The notes below the pieces were generated by a model that was not told where the DNA came from, did not search any database, and saw only the letters and a program-made list of their open reading frames with translations. Below are positions 50,563-59,145 of a DNA stretch of 64,000 nt, piece after piece. The stretch lies in contig JACQZI010000014.1 of NCBI GenBank assembly GCA_016207825.1, forward strand, positions 3,183-67,182, written 5' to 3'. The position numbers and the translations under genes are program-made. Position 1 is the stretch's first letter. Every line of letters begins with the position of its first letter. Source of the stretch: Planctomycetota bacterium. GTDB taxonomy: Bacteria; Planctomycetota; MHYJ01; JACQXL01; JACQZI01.

Positions 50563-51558
50563 ATGTCAGAACTGAGAAAAGACCCGATTTTAGGACGGTG
50601 GGTAATCATCGCCGCGGAACGTGCGCAGAGGCCGGATGATTTCAAGCATCCGGAAGTGCAGGCTAATCCCACTAACTGCCCTTTGTGCGAAGGCAAGGAA
50701 TCAACCACCCCGCCTGAAATACTCGCTCTTCGTAATCCCAATTCCAAGCCCAACGGTCCGGGCTGGCACGTCCGGGTGGTCCCCAATAAATTTCCCGCAT
50801 TGCGAATCGAAGGCAATCCGGATAAACGCGGTAAAGGAATATATGACCGGATGAATGGCATCGGCGCACATGAAGTAATTGTGGAAACGCCCCAACATAT
50901 TACATCCATGGCGCCGCTTCCGGAAGAACATATCAGGGATATACTCCTGGTCTACAGGGAAAGATTACTCGATCTGAAAAAAGACCCTCGTTTTAATTAC
51001 GGATTGATATTCAAAAATGTCGGCAATGCGGCCGGGGCATCGCTGGAACACACGCATTCGCAATTGGTTGCCACTCCGATTGTCCCCATCAGGATTAACC
51101 AGGAAATGATCGGCAGCAAGAATTTCTATGATTACCGCGGCCGCTGCATTTTCTGTGACATCATCTCGCAGGAACTGGAAGAAAAAGAGCGGCTGGTCAT
51201 AAATGACGAACACTTTGTCGCCATCAATCCTTTTGCCTCACGTTTTCCTTTTGAAACATGGATTATGCCCAAACAACACATGACGCACTTTGAGAATATC
51301 TCGCAGAGCATGATTCCCGGACTGGCGCGGATTTTGAAGAATATCTTCGTGCGACTGGAAAAAGTGCTGCATAACCCGCCTTATAATATGCTGATACACA
51401 CCACGCCTTTTAACATGGATTCCTCCGAACATTACCACTGGCACATAGAAATAATACCGCGCATCACGCGCGTTGCCGGATTTGAATGGGGAACCGGCTT
51501 TTATATTAATCCGATGTCTCCGGAAAGCGCTTCGGTCTTTTTACGCGAGATAACTTAA
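50563..51558 (+). CDS. galT: Galactose-1-phosphate uridylyltransferase
   Basis: 331 residues, two HIT-like halves. The N-terminal zinc Cys pair 'CPLCEGKE' near residue 46, 'RVVPNKFPAL' and the nucleophile block 'GASLEHTHSQLVATPIVP' near 161-178 (His-x-His-x-Gln, the second His takes the UMP). The second half has 'CIFCDII' and 'HYHWHIEIIPR'. It exchanges UMP between UDP-glucose and galactose-1-phosphate in the Leloir pathway; related nucleotidyltransferases with other sugar phosphates remain possible. No galK or galE in the window. Confidence 0.9.
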   Translation: MSELRKDPILGRWVIIAAERAQRPDDFKHPEVQANPTNCPLCEGKESTTPPEILALRNPNSKPNGPGWHVRVVPNKFPALRIEGNPDKRGKGIYDRMNGIGAHEVIVETPQHITSMAPLPEEHIRDILLVYRERLLDLKKDPRFNYGLIFKNVGNAAGASLEHTHSQLVATPIVPIRINQEMIGSKNFYDYRGRCIFCDIISQELEEKERLVINDEHFVAINPFASRFPFETWIMPKQHMTHFENISQSMIPGLARILKNIFVRLEKVLHNPPYNMLIHTTPFNMDSSEHYHWHIEIIPRITRVAGFEWGTGFYINPMSPESASVFLREIT

Positions 51559-51576
51559 TATAATTAGAACCATAAT

Positions 51577-52371
51577 ATGAAAGCTCTGCAAAATATCATG
51601 GGTGGCTTCTACGCCCAGGGAGAGCTTGCCGTAATCGGACTTGGCTATAATATCATGCTTTTATGGCAAACCTTCTTCCAGCTGCAATATCTTCCGCGGC
51701 GCATTAAAGACCTGGTGCACCAGATAGAACTAAGCGCCTTCGGCGGATTCCCGGTGGCACTGATTGTAGGCACTTTTACCGGAATGGTGCTGGCACTGCA
51801 GGCGGGGATAGAACTCGCCCGATACGGGCAGGAAGAAAATATCGGGGCGCTGGTGGCTGCTTCCATGTGCCGTGAAATGGGACCGGTCATGACCGGATAC
51901 ATCCTGGCGGGCTTAATCGGCTCCACCATGGCGGCGGAACTGGGCACCATGAAGGTATCCGAAGAAATAGACGCCCTGGAAGTGATGTCCATTAACCCGG
52001 TAAATTTCCTGGTCCTGCCGCGCGTCGTGGCGATGGCTTTGGTTTGCCCCTTACTTACCATCTACACAAATTTAATCGGCATCCTGGGCGGCGCGGTAAT
52101 CGGCAATATGATTCTCAATGTCAACTTTAACCTGTATTTCCGCTACGCGCAGGAATCGTTGGATTTAAAAGATATTTACAGCGGGCTTTTCAAGTCGTTT
52201 GTATTCGGTATTACCATAGCTCTGGTCGGCTGTGCCCAAGGTTTGCGCGCCCAGAACGGGGCTGCCGGAGTCGGCCGGGCAACCATGCGTGCGGTCGTTA
52301 TCTCTTTTATCGCCATATTGATATTTGATTATTTGCTGACGTGGCTCTTCTACTGGACGTTGAGCAGTTAA
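51577..52371 (+). CDS. mlaE: MlaE-family lipid ABC transporter permease
   Basis: 264 residues, about five membrane segments. Characteristic blocks: 'GGFPVALIVGTFTGMVLALQ' near residue 60, 'VAASMCREMGPVMTGYILAG', 'GSTMAAELGTMKVSEEIDAL' with the conserved EID motif, and 'PRVVAMALVCPLLTIY'. The inner-membrane subunit of the Mla-type phospholipid transporter that works with the ATPase and MCE protein encoded next. Only 18 bases after galT, with TATAAT at 51559 before the ATG but no clear -35. Confidence 0.92.
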   Translation: MKALQNIMGGFYAQGELAVIGLGYNIMLLWQTFFQLQYLPRRIKDLVHQIELSAFGGFPVALIVGTFTGMVLALQAGIELARYGQEENIGALVAASMCREMGPVMTGYILAGLIGSTMAAELGTMKVSEEIDALEVMSINPVNFLVLPRVVAMALVCPLLTIYTNLIGILGGAVIGNMILNVNFNLYFRYAQESLDLKDIYSGLFKSFVFGITIALVGCAQGLRAQNGAAGVGRATMRAVVISFIAILIFDYLLTWLFYWTLSS

Positions 52372-52457
52372 ACTAATCGCCATTCCCGCAAAAGCGGGAA
52401 TCCAGATAAGGGTTGGATGCCACGGCGTTACGCCGGGACATGACAGTTTAAGAAGGT

Positions 52458-53234
52458 ATGATAGAATTCATTGACGTTCATAAATCATTCGGCAAACACG
52501 ACGTCCTTGCCGGGATAAATTTCCGCATCGAGCGGGGCGAGACCTTTGCCATTATCGGCCGGAGCGGTTGCGGCAAAAGCGTTACCTTAAAACACATGGT
52601 CGGCCTTTTGGCTCCGGATAAAGGCACCGTGATTGTAGACGGGATAGATGTGCCAAGCGCGGATCCGGAAACCATGGATAAAATACGCCTGAAATTCGGA
52701 TTTCTCTTCCAATCCGGGGCGCTTCTTAACTCTTTGAACGTGGCAGATAATATTGCCCTGCCTTTAAGGGAGCATAAGCTGATACCGGAGGCTGAGGTGC
52801 CGGCGAGGGTAAACGAGGCGCTCAGCATGCTGGGGCTGAAACAGCTGGAAAAGGTGATGCCGGCGGAGCTTTCCGGCGGTATGAAAAAAAGGGTCGCCCT
52901 GGCACGCGCCATTATCGCCAAACCGGAAATAATACTTTATGATGAGCCCACTACCGGGCTTGACCCGATTATGTCTAATATTATTAACGACCTGATTATC
53001 CAGATGAAAAAAGCCTTAAACGTCACCTCCATAGTGGTAACCCATGATATGAAAAGCACCTTTAAGGTTGCCGACCGGATAGCCCTTTTATACGAAGGCA
53101 AGATATTCCGTTCCGGCACGCCGAAGGAATTCCAGGCAAGCACCGACCCCTATATTAAGCAGTTTGTGGATGGGGCGAGCGAAGGCCCCTTTAAGGATGA
53201 GGACGAAGAAAAGCTCAAGAAAATCGTTACATGA
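52458..53234 (+). CDS. mlaF: MlaF-family lipid ABC transporter ATPase
   Basis: 258 residues. Walker A 'IIGRSGCGKSVTLKHMVGLL' near residue 34, Q loop 'GFLFQSGALLNSLNV', signature 'ELSGGMKKRVALARAI', Walker B 'IILYDEPTTGLDP', H loop 'VTHDMKS'. The 'SGGMKKRVALARAI' and 'QSGALLNSLNV' wording is specific to MlaF/TTG2A. It powers phospholipid movement with MlaE and MlaD. AGAAGG lies immediately before the ATG, too close for an ideal Shine-Dalgarno site. Confidence 0.93.
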   Translation: MIEFIDVHKSFGKHDVLAGINFRIERGETFAIIGRSGCGKSVTLKHMVGLLAPDKGTVIVDGIDVPSADPETMDKIRLKFGFLFQSGALLNSLNVADNIALPLREHKLIPEAEVPARVNEALSMLGLKQLEKVMPAELSGGMKKRVALARAIIAKPEIILYDEPTTGLDPIMSNIINDLIIQMKKALNVTSIVVTHDMKSTFKVADRIALLYEGKIFRSGTPKEFQASTDPYIKQFVDGASEGPFKDEDEEKLKKIVT

Positions 53235-53434
53235 CAATTTTAATGCGATTTTTTCCCTACTCCGCTTTGCGGGATATGGACTCACTATCCCCATACGAGG
53301 ACTCCCGATAATCGGGCCTGCCTGTGCTACGGCAGACAGGTGCCCCCGAGACAAAGGAGCGGGGTTATGCGGGGCACCCCCGAGATAAAACGGAGACGGG
53401 CAGCGGGACAGAAAAAAGCCGTGGATAAATTATC
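53235..53434. other. Spacer with a dispersed palindrome
   Basis: CCTGCCTG-TGCTACGG-CAGACAGG (53318-53340) is the element related to the one inside trmD. The rest is GC-rich repeat-like text (GGGCACCCCCGAGA). No gene. Confidence 0.5.
53317..53343. repeat. Dispersed palindromic element (intergenic copy)
   Basis: CCTGTGCTACGGCAGACAGG with arms CCTGCCTG and CAGACAGG; matches the core of the trmD-internal element at 36713-36745. Confidence 0.65.
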
Positions 53435-53463
53435 TTGATATATCAGGGCTTATAAATTAAGAT
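53435..53463 (+). promoter_or_regulatory. Promoter giving a leaderless mlaD transcript
   Basis: TTGATA (53435-53440), 17 bases, TAAGAT (53458-53463). Six bases separate the -10 box from the ATG at 53470, so transcription would begin on it. Confidence 0.6.
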
Positions 53464-53469
53464 ATATGT

Positions 53470-54744
53470 ATGCGTTATAAAAAAGAACTGCAAATCGGGT
53501 TCCTCTTTATTGTCGGATTGGTTTTGCTATTCGTCTTTAGCATTACCATATCCAAATTAAAAATATTTAATCATGTCTATAATTACATGGTATTTTTTAA
53601 ATCCATAGGCGGATTAAAAACAGGCGACCCGGTGCGCGTTTCCGGAATGGAAGTCGGGACGGTGGAATCCCTGAAACTTCTCCCCAATACCGAAATAAAG
53701 GTTGTCCTCAAGAGCAATATAGAAATACCCTTATACAAAGACTATAAAATAACCATCGAGGAGGCAAGCAGCCTGGGAGGCAATCTCGTGGCGATTAAAC
53801 AAGGGACCCCAAGCTTGGGCAAAATCACCACGGAAGAATACAAAGGCCTGAGGGGAACCATCGCCGCTTCCGGCATCAATAAACTGGGTGAATTTGTCGA
53901 AAACAACCAGGATGACGTCAAAGACGCCTTACAGAAATTAAAAACCCTGATAAACGACTTGAGTGCCGGTAAGGGAACCATTGGCAAGCTGATAACCGAT
54001 GACACGCTTTATAACAACCTTACCGAGGCCTCGGAATCCATAAAAAAGGTGGCCAAGCAACTTGAAGAAGGTAAAGGCACTCTTGGAAAGCTACTCTTTG
54101 ACGAAAAGCTTTCCGGACAGCTTTCCAGTGCGGGCGATGCCGCGGAAAAGGTGATCGCGCCCGTCATGAAAACGCAGGTGTTCCTTAATACCGAGACTAA
54201 ATATTTTGCCGAGTCCGAATCAATCGTTTCCAAAATAAACCTGACCATCCACCCGCATGAAAAGAGGTATTTCCTGGCCGGGGGCGCCTTCATGGCACTG
54301 GATAAAGACGGCGTGGTGGATTTCGAAAACAAGCTTACCAAGGATAAAGACCAGACCTTTGTCAAAGCGGAGGTGCAACTGGCATATAAATATTCGTGGG
54401 CAGACCACAAAATCACCTTCCGCCCTGGTTTCATCGAAGGCAAGGCCGGAGCAGGAATCGATTGGGATATCCCGAGAGAGGCGACCGGAATCGTGCCCTT
54501 GCACATCACCTTTGAAGGCAGGGATGCCTACAACAGCGTGGAAGACGAAGATATAGACGAAAACGTCCGGGGCGGGATGTTCCGTATTTATGCCACGGCC
54601 AATATTTGGAAACACTTCAAACTGTATGCCGGCGCCAACCGCCTGTTTAATGATGACGTTGAATTCATGGGCGGGGCGTGCTTCTCCTATAATGACGCCG
54701 ATATAAAGAATTTCATCGTCTTGATCGGCCTGTCCGCGCCATAG
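53470..54744 (+). CDS. mlaD: MlaD-like MCE-domain lipid-binding protein
   Basis: 424 residues. An N-terminal membrane anchor ('IGFLFIVGLVLLFVFSITIS') followed by the MCE domain ('VFFKSIGGLKTGDPVRVSGM', 'VGTVESLKL', 'EEASSLGGNLVAIKQGTPSL'). Then a helical region 'GKGTIGKLITDDTLYNNLTE' repeated as 'GKGTLGKLLFDEKLSGQLSS', and a C-terminal beta-rich domain of about 180 residues that is absent from short MlaD and may form a barrel-like or outer-membrane-facing part. It carries lipids across the periplasm with MlaE/MlaF. Separated from mlaF by a repeat-containing spacer and its own promoter. Confidence 0.85.
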   Translation: MRYKKELQIGFLFIVGLVLLFVFSITISKLKIFNHVYNYMVFFKSIGGLKTGDPVRVSGMEVGTVESLKLLPNTEIKVVLKSNIEIPLYKDYKITIEEASSLGGNLVAIKQGTPSLGKITTEEYKGLRGTIAASGINKLGEFVENNQDDVKDALQKLKTLINDLSAGKGTIGKLITDDTLYNNLTEASESIKKVAKQLEEGKGTLGKLLFDEKLSGQLSSAGDAAEKVIAPVMKTQVFLNTETKYFAESESIVSKINLTIHPHEKRYFLAGGAFMALDKDGVVDFENKLTKDKDQTFVKAEVQLAYKYSWADHKITFRPGFIEGKAGAGIDWDIPREATGIVPLHITFEGRDAYNSVEDEDIDENVRGGMFRIYATANIWKHFKLYAGANRLFNDDVEFMGGACFSYNDADIKNFIVLIGLSAP

Positions 54745-54766
54745 CCACAGATTACACGGATTTTAT

Positions 54767-55381
54767 ATGAAGATTTATCGCTTCCCAACTCTGTTTTTAT
54801 TGATTCTCATTCTTGTCTCCATCATTCTACTACGATTAGACATAGGAAACATAAACTTTCTTGTATCTTTATTTGTCTATTCAATCGTCTGTTTAGGCGT
54901 TATCCTGCTAAAAGTCATTATTTCTAAAATAACGCTTATCCCATGGCTAATAACTATGATTGCAGTAACAATATTTTACCTTTTCGTAAAGCATGAAATA
55001 TTTTATGATGATGACTATAAAATTATTGTATTAACATTTGCCTTTATTACGGGGACGGTTTTCCTCATAGTCATTAACGAGTATGTTATAGCATGGTTAC
55101 GCAAATCTTCTAAAGTATTTTTTAACGCTTTATATTTTATTCTTATTGTTATTTCTTTCTTTTTATTAGACCGCCTAATTCACCCTGATAAAGAGATAGA
55201 AAAAACGCATTATGAGTGTTCTGTTTGCCCCAGTGATTATACTGAAAAGAAAATATTATCTTATAGTTGGTTCAACTATTATGAAACGCATGATATTGAC
55301 AGCACCATAACAGACCCGAATTGCAAACATGAATGGACCTCTGACCCGCGTATAATTGAAGGCGGTTTTATTGATCTATAA
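54767..55381 (+). CDS. Membrane protein, unknown
   Basis: 204 residues. Four hydrophobic helices ('LFLLILILVSIILL', 'VSLFVYSIVCLGVILLKVII' and two more), then a hydrophilic tail with 'HYECSVCPSDYTEKKILSYS' and a Cys near the end, a possible extracytoplasmic zinc site. AT-rich compared with neighbours, suggesting recent acquisition. The start follows mlaD by 22 bases. Function unknown. Confidence 0.65.
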   Translation: MKIYRFPTLFLLILILVSIILLRLDIGNINFLVSLFVYSIVCLGVILLKVIISKITLIPWLITMIAVTIFYLFVKHEIFYDDDYKIIVLTFAFITGTVFLIVINEYVIAWLRKSSKVFFNALYFILIVISFFLLDRLIHPDKEIEKTHYECSVCPSDYTEKKILSYSWFNYYETHDIDSTITDPNCKHEWTSDPRIIEGGFIDL

Positions 55382-55434
55382 ATCGGCAAGAACCTAACCC
55401 AGAGACCTGGTTATTGTAACAGTCCGGAAATGGT

Positions 55435-57462
55435 TTACTCTTCTTCTTCCGCGGCAATTTTAGCGTTGGCAATAATCATTTCCTGCGTTTTGCCCGGCAC
55501 GATATCATAATGGGAGAATTCCATGGTGTAATGACCTTCGCCTCCGGTTATGGAACGCAGTTCGGTTGAATACTTTGAAACCTCTGCCAGGGGAACGGTT
55601 GCTTTAATCACCTGCTGACCGGCAATCGTATCCATTCCGGTAATCCTGCCCCGGCGCGAAGTGAGGTCGCCGGTAATATCGCCCATGAATTTGGAAGGTA
55701 TGGTTATTTCAATATTGACGACCGGTTCGATAAGGGTGGGTTTGGCGTTCTTAAAGGCAATCTGGAACGCCTTGGAACCGGCAATCTTAAAGGCGGCTTC
55801 GGATGAATCCACCACGTGGTAGGAGCCGTCATAAACCGTCACGCTGACATCGACGACCGGATAGCCGGCGATGACGCCCCGTTCCAATATCCCGCGCACG
55901 CCCTTTTCTATTGCCGGGACGAACTGGTTGGGAATGGAACCGCCAAATATCTCATTATTAAACTTAAAGCCTTCTCCGCGCGGCAACGGTTCTATCCTCA
56001 GGTACACCTCGCCGTATTGCCCGCGGCCGCCGGTCTGTTTCTTATGCTTATACTGGCCTTCGGCTTTCAGGTTAATTGTTTCTTTATAAGGGATTTTAGG
56101 CTGTTTGGTGTTAACCTGCACGTCATAACGCTGTTTTAACCTGCCCATGACGACATCCAAGTGCAAGGTGGAAATACCGCTTATCACCAGCTCATTGGTC
56201 TGGCGGTCGCGCAGGATTTTAAAGGTCGGGTCGGAATCCGTCATCTTTGCCAAGGAAACGCTCAAACGCTGTTCATCGCCCTTGCTTTTCGGCTCGATTG
56301 CCAGAGAGACCATCGGGCTGGGAAACTCGATAGCCGGATATTTAATCGGGTTGGCGGGCAATGAAAATGTATCCGATATGGACATGTCTTCTATTTTGGT
56401 AACCGCCACGATATCACCGGAAACGGTTTTATCAACCGGCTTTAAATCCTTGCCGAACGGTTTAAAGAGCTTGGGCAGTTTCTGGGTTTTCTGGGTACGG
56501 CTATTAAAGAGCACCAAATCCGGTGTCAATACTCCGGAAAAAATACGCATATAGACAATCTTCCCGACAAACGGGTCGCTGACGCATTTAAAGACAAAGG
56601 AACTAAAGGGCTCGTTGTCCCCAAACTTCCTTTCGAGCAACTCTTCCGGTTTCGCGGGATTAACGCCCGCCTTCGCCCCCAAATCATTGGGCGCGGGGAA
56701 ATACTTGGCGGCGAATCCCAGGAATTCGTCAATGCCGATGCCTTTCTTGGCGGAAACGCAGAAGACAGGAACGACCTTCCCTTTTAGGAAAGCTTTCCTG
56801 ACGGCGGAGGCCAATTCATCCTTGGTAATTTCCTTGCCGTCAAGGTATTTATTAAGAAGCTGGTCATCGACTTCGACCGAGGCTTCTATCATTTTATCCC
56901 TATACTGTTTAGAATCCGCGCTCAGTTTATCCGGTTCGGCATCCATGACATTAATCGTTTCCTTCAACGCGGAGCCGGTGGCATTGGGGAGTATGACCGG
57001 GATGCAATTTTCCCCGAACGTTTCCCTAACAGATGCAAACACATCCTGAAGTTTCAGGTTTTCCATGTCAATCTTGTTAATGACAATGGCGCAGGGAAGG
57101 TTATAGTGCTTTATTTTATCCCACATCTTGCGGGTATTAATCATGATGCCGGAAGAGGCGTTGATAAAAAGGACGGCGCTATCCGCCGCGCACAGAGCCG
57201 AGATTGCCTCTGCCACGAAATCAGGATAACCGGGTGCATCAAAGATATTGAACAAACAATCTTTTGCCGAGGCATGAACGATGGCGCAATCTATGGAGTT
57301 TTTGCGTTCTTTTTCATCCGGTTCGGCATCGCAAACCGATGACCCGCTTTCAACTTCGCCTAAGCGGTTGGTGGCTCCGGTCTTAAATAGAATCTGTTCG
57401 GTAAAAGATGTTTTACCCGAATCTCCATGCCCGACAAACGCAATATTCCTGAAGTTAGCCAT
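55435..57462 (-). CDS. Elongation factor G-like GTPase (FusA2 type)
   Basis: 675 residues, five EF-G domains. The G domain is divergent: P loop 'GHGDSGKTSFTEQIL' instead of AHVDAGKTT, switch I 'EKERKNSIDCAIVHA', G3 'DAPGYPDF' instead of DTPGHVDF, G4 'VINKIDMENL'. Domain II, III and IV blocks follow ('ISGISTLHLDVVMGRLKQRY', 'QTGGRGQYGEVYLRIEP', 'GSIPNQFVPAIEKGVR') and the C-terminal 'EVSKYSTELRSITGGEGHYT'. Such paralogues occur beside a canonical EF-G in several phyla, and their role (specialised translocation, recycling or a regulatory one) is not settled. Downstream of it lies the OmpA gene's promoterless side. Confidence 0.9.
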   Translation of the reverse strand: MANFRNIAFVGHGDSGKTSFTEQILFKTGATNRLGEVESGSSVCDAEPDEKERKNSIDCAIVHASAKDCLFNIFDAPGYPDFVAEAISALCAADSAVLFINASSGIMINTRKMWDKIKHYNLPCAIVINKIDMENLKLQDVFASVRETFGENCIPVILPNATGSALKETINVMDAEPDKLSADSKQYRDKMIEASVEVDDQLLNKYLDGKEITKDELASAVRKAFLKGKVVPVFCVSAKKGIGIDEFLGFAAKYFPAPNDLGAKAGVNPAKPEELLERKFGDNEPFSSFVFKCVSDPFVGKIVYMRIFSGVLTPDLVLFNSRTQKTQKLPKLFKPFGKDLKPVDKTVSGDIVAVTKIEDMSISDTFSLPANPIKYPAIEFPSPMVSLAIEPKSKGDEQRLSVSLAKMTDSDPTFKILRDRQTNELVISGISTLHLDVVMGRLKQRYDVQVNTKQPKIPYKETINLKAEGQYKHKKQTGGRGQYGEVYLRIEPLPRGEGFKFNNEIFGGSIPNQFVPAIEKGVRGILERGVIAGYPVVDVSVTVYDGSYHVVDSSEAAFKIAGSKAFQIAFKNAKPTLIEPVVNIEITIPSKFMGDITGDLTSRRGRITGMDTIAGQQVIKATVPLAEVSKYSTELRSITGGEGHYTMEFSHYDIVPGKTQEMIIANAKIAAEEEE

Positions 57463-57476
57463 CTCTCAAAGTTGCC

Positions 57477-58151
57477 TTACTTTATAAGAATTACCAATTC
57501 AACCCGGCGGTTTTTATCGCGACCGGCTGCGGTCTTGTTATCGGCAACCGGATTAGCCGCGCCCAGCCCGCGTGATTCGACGTTGTTCTTATCGAAACCG
57601 CATTCATTCACCAGGAAATTAGCCACGTATTTGGCGCGGGCGGTTGAAAGCTCCTCGTTATTTTTATATTTATCCTTGTGCTTGACTATCGGCTCGTTAT
57701 CGGTATATCCATCCACCCTTAAGGGGCAAATCGGAATTTCCGCGAGTATCGCCAGGGCGGTTTTCTTTACCAGGGCTTTGCCATCCTTGGAGAGCGTTTC
57801 CGCGCCCGGGTCAAACACGTTTGAAACCACCACGGCGGGAGAACCATCGCGGATAACCACTTCCAAACCCTTTTCCTTGAGCTTGTTTGTCAAAGGAGTC
57901 AAATCCTTCTGGCTTGGAATCAGGGATGAATAATCACTCTTGTCACGTATCTGCTGGTATAATTTCTCATTATGCTTGTGGAGAGTATCTACCTCTTGCA
58001 TAAGGCCGTCATTTTCCCTCTTCAAGCGGTTGACTTCCATCTTCAACATTTCGTTTTCCTTCCGATACTGCATACCGGAAACGCAGCCAACCATAACCAG
58101 GCCGCATACAAAAACCAGGGCCAAACCAATTATCCTCAATTGGCTTTTCAT
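57477..58151 (-). CDS. OmpA/Pal-type peptidoglycan-binding lipoprotein
   Basis: About 224 residues from the ATG at 58151, which has GGAGG upstream. A signal peptide ends at a lipobox ('VFVCGLVMVGC'), a Lys/Glu-rich coiled coil spans about 35-75 ('NRLKRENDGLMQEVDTLHKH'), and a C-terminal OmpA domain carries 'LRVDGYTDNEP' and 'ELSTARAKYVANFL' ... 'ESRGLGAANPVADNKTAAGR', the diaminopimelate-binding loop. It links the envelope to peptidoglycan. First of the minus-strand cluster with the EF-G-like gene, 15 bases away. Confidence 0.9.
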   Translation of the reverse strand: MKSQLRIIGLALVFVCGLVMVGCVSGMQYRKENEMLKMEVNRLKRENDGLMQEVDTLHKHNEKLYQQIRDKSDYSSLIPSQKDLTPLTNKLKEKGLEVVIRDGSPAVVVSNVFDPGAETLSKDGKALVKKTALAILAEIPICPLRVDGYTDNEPIVKHKDKYKNNEELSTARAKYVANFLVNECGFDKNNVESRGLGAANPVADNKTAAGRDKNRRVELVILIK

Positions 58152-58197
58152 ATTATTTCCTCCTTTTTTAAAAGTCATATTATTATATTATTAGTTT

Positions 58198-59106
58198 TTA
58201 ATGTGTCAAGAGGTTTCTGATAAATTCCGGATATGTTTGGGTGGCAAATATGATAATCTCGGATTTAAAGAAAATCATGGCCAAAGCGCCCAGGGCAAGA
58301 TATGGCCCAAAGGCAAGGTAATGGTCCTTGGTCACTATCCAGGAAATAACGCCGACCACCGCACCGAAAAGGCACCCCAGGAAGAAAACATACAATACCG
58401 CCTCCCACCCCATGAAACCACCCAGCATGGCCATCAGTTTTACGTCGCCCAAGCCCATGGCTTCCTTGCGGAATATTATCTTGCCGAATACCCCTACCAG
58501 ATAAACCACCAATCCGCCCGCAACCACGCCAAAAAGCGAAGCTGAAAGAGCCATTAGAACAGTGTTTCCCTGGCTGAGCACCAGCGAAGTCCCCGGAGTG
58601 GCAACGGAGGTGGGGCTGAAGAACCAGAGCGGAGCCATTGTCGAAGGAAATACGGCGCTTACTATCAGGGCAATAACAATACCGGAAATGCTTATTTCAT
58701 CCGGGATTATCCTGAACTCGAAATCTATGAAAGTAATGACAATCAAAGCGGCGACGAGGTAAATGCTTATCAGGAATCCGACTATCGTGTTGCGGGTTAT
58801 GGTATCGACCCCGCTAAAATGATGGGCAAAGGCAAAGGTGAAAAGGAGCGCCGTCAGAAGCTCAACCAGCGGGTAGCGCAAACTGATGGGGTTTTTGCAA
58901 TGGCGGCACTTGCCCAGTAAAAATATGTAGCTGAATAAGGGAATATTATCAAACCAGCGGATAGGACGTTCGCATTTCGGGCAATGTGAAGAAGGCTTTA
59001 TAAGCGACATGCCGGCGCGGGGCAAGCGGTAGATGCAAACATTGAGAAAACTGCCGAAGACCAGCCCGAAAACGAATACGACTGCCAGATAGAATTCACT
59101 TATCAC
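58198..59106 (-). CDS. pilD: Type IV prepilin peptidase / N-methyltransferase
   Basis: 302 residues, about seven membrane helices. 'VFGLVFGSFLNVCIYRLPR' at the N-terminus, the zinc loop 'CPKCERPIRWFDNIPLFSYI' ... 'CRHCKNPIS', the first catalytic Asp in 'FIDFEFRIIPDEISI' and the second in 'EAMGLGDVKLMAMLGGFMGW'. It cleaves and N-methylates type IV pilins and type II secretion pseudopilins. It complements the pilT gene 33 kb away. The next gene upstream, encoding TPR plus alpha-CTD, ends 39 bases before it. Confidence 0.95.
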   Translation of the reverse strand: MISEFYLAVVFVFGLVFGSFLNVCIYRLPRAGMSLIKPSSHCPKCERPIRWFDNIPLFSYIFLLGKCRHCKNPISLRYPLVELLTALLFTFAFAHHFSGVDTITRNTIVGFLISIYLVAALIVITFIDFEFRIIPDEISISGIVIALIVSAVFPSTMAPLWFFSPTSVATPGTSLVLSQGNTVLMALSASLFGVVAGGLVVYLVGVFGKIIFRKEAMGLGDVKLMAMLGGFMGWEAVLYVFFLGCLFGAVVGVISWIVTKDHYLAFGPYLALGALAMIFFKSEIIIFATQTYPEFIRNLLTH

Positions 59107-59145
59107 GGAGAAATCTCCGGTTGCAGGGACAAACAGGCATGAATA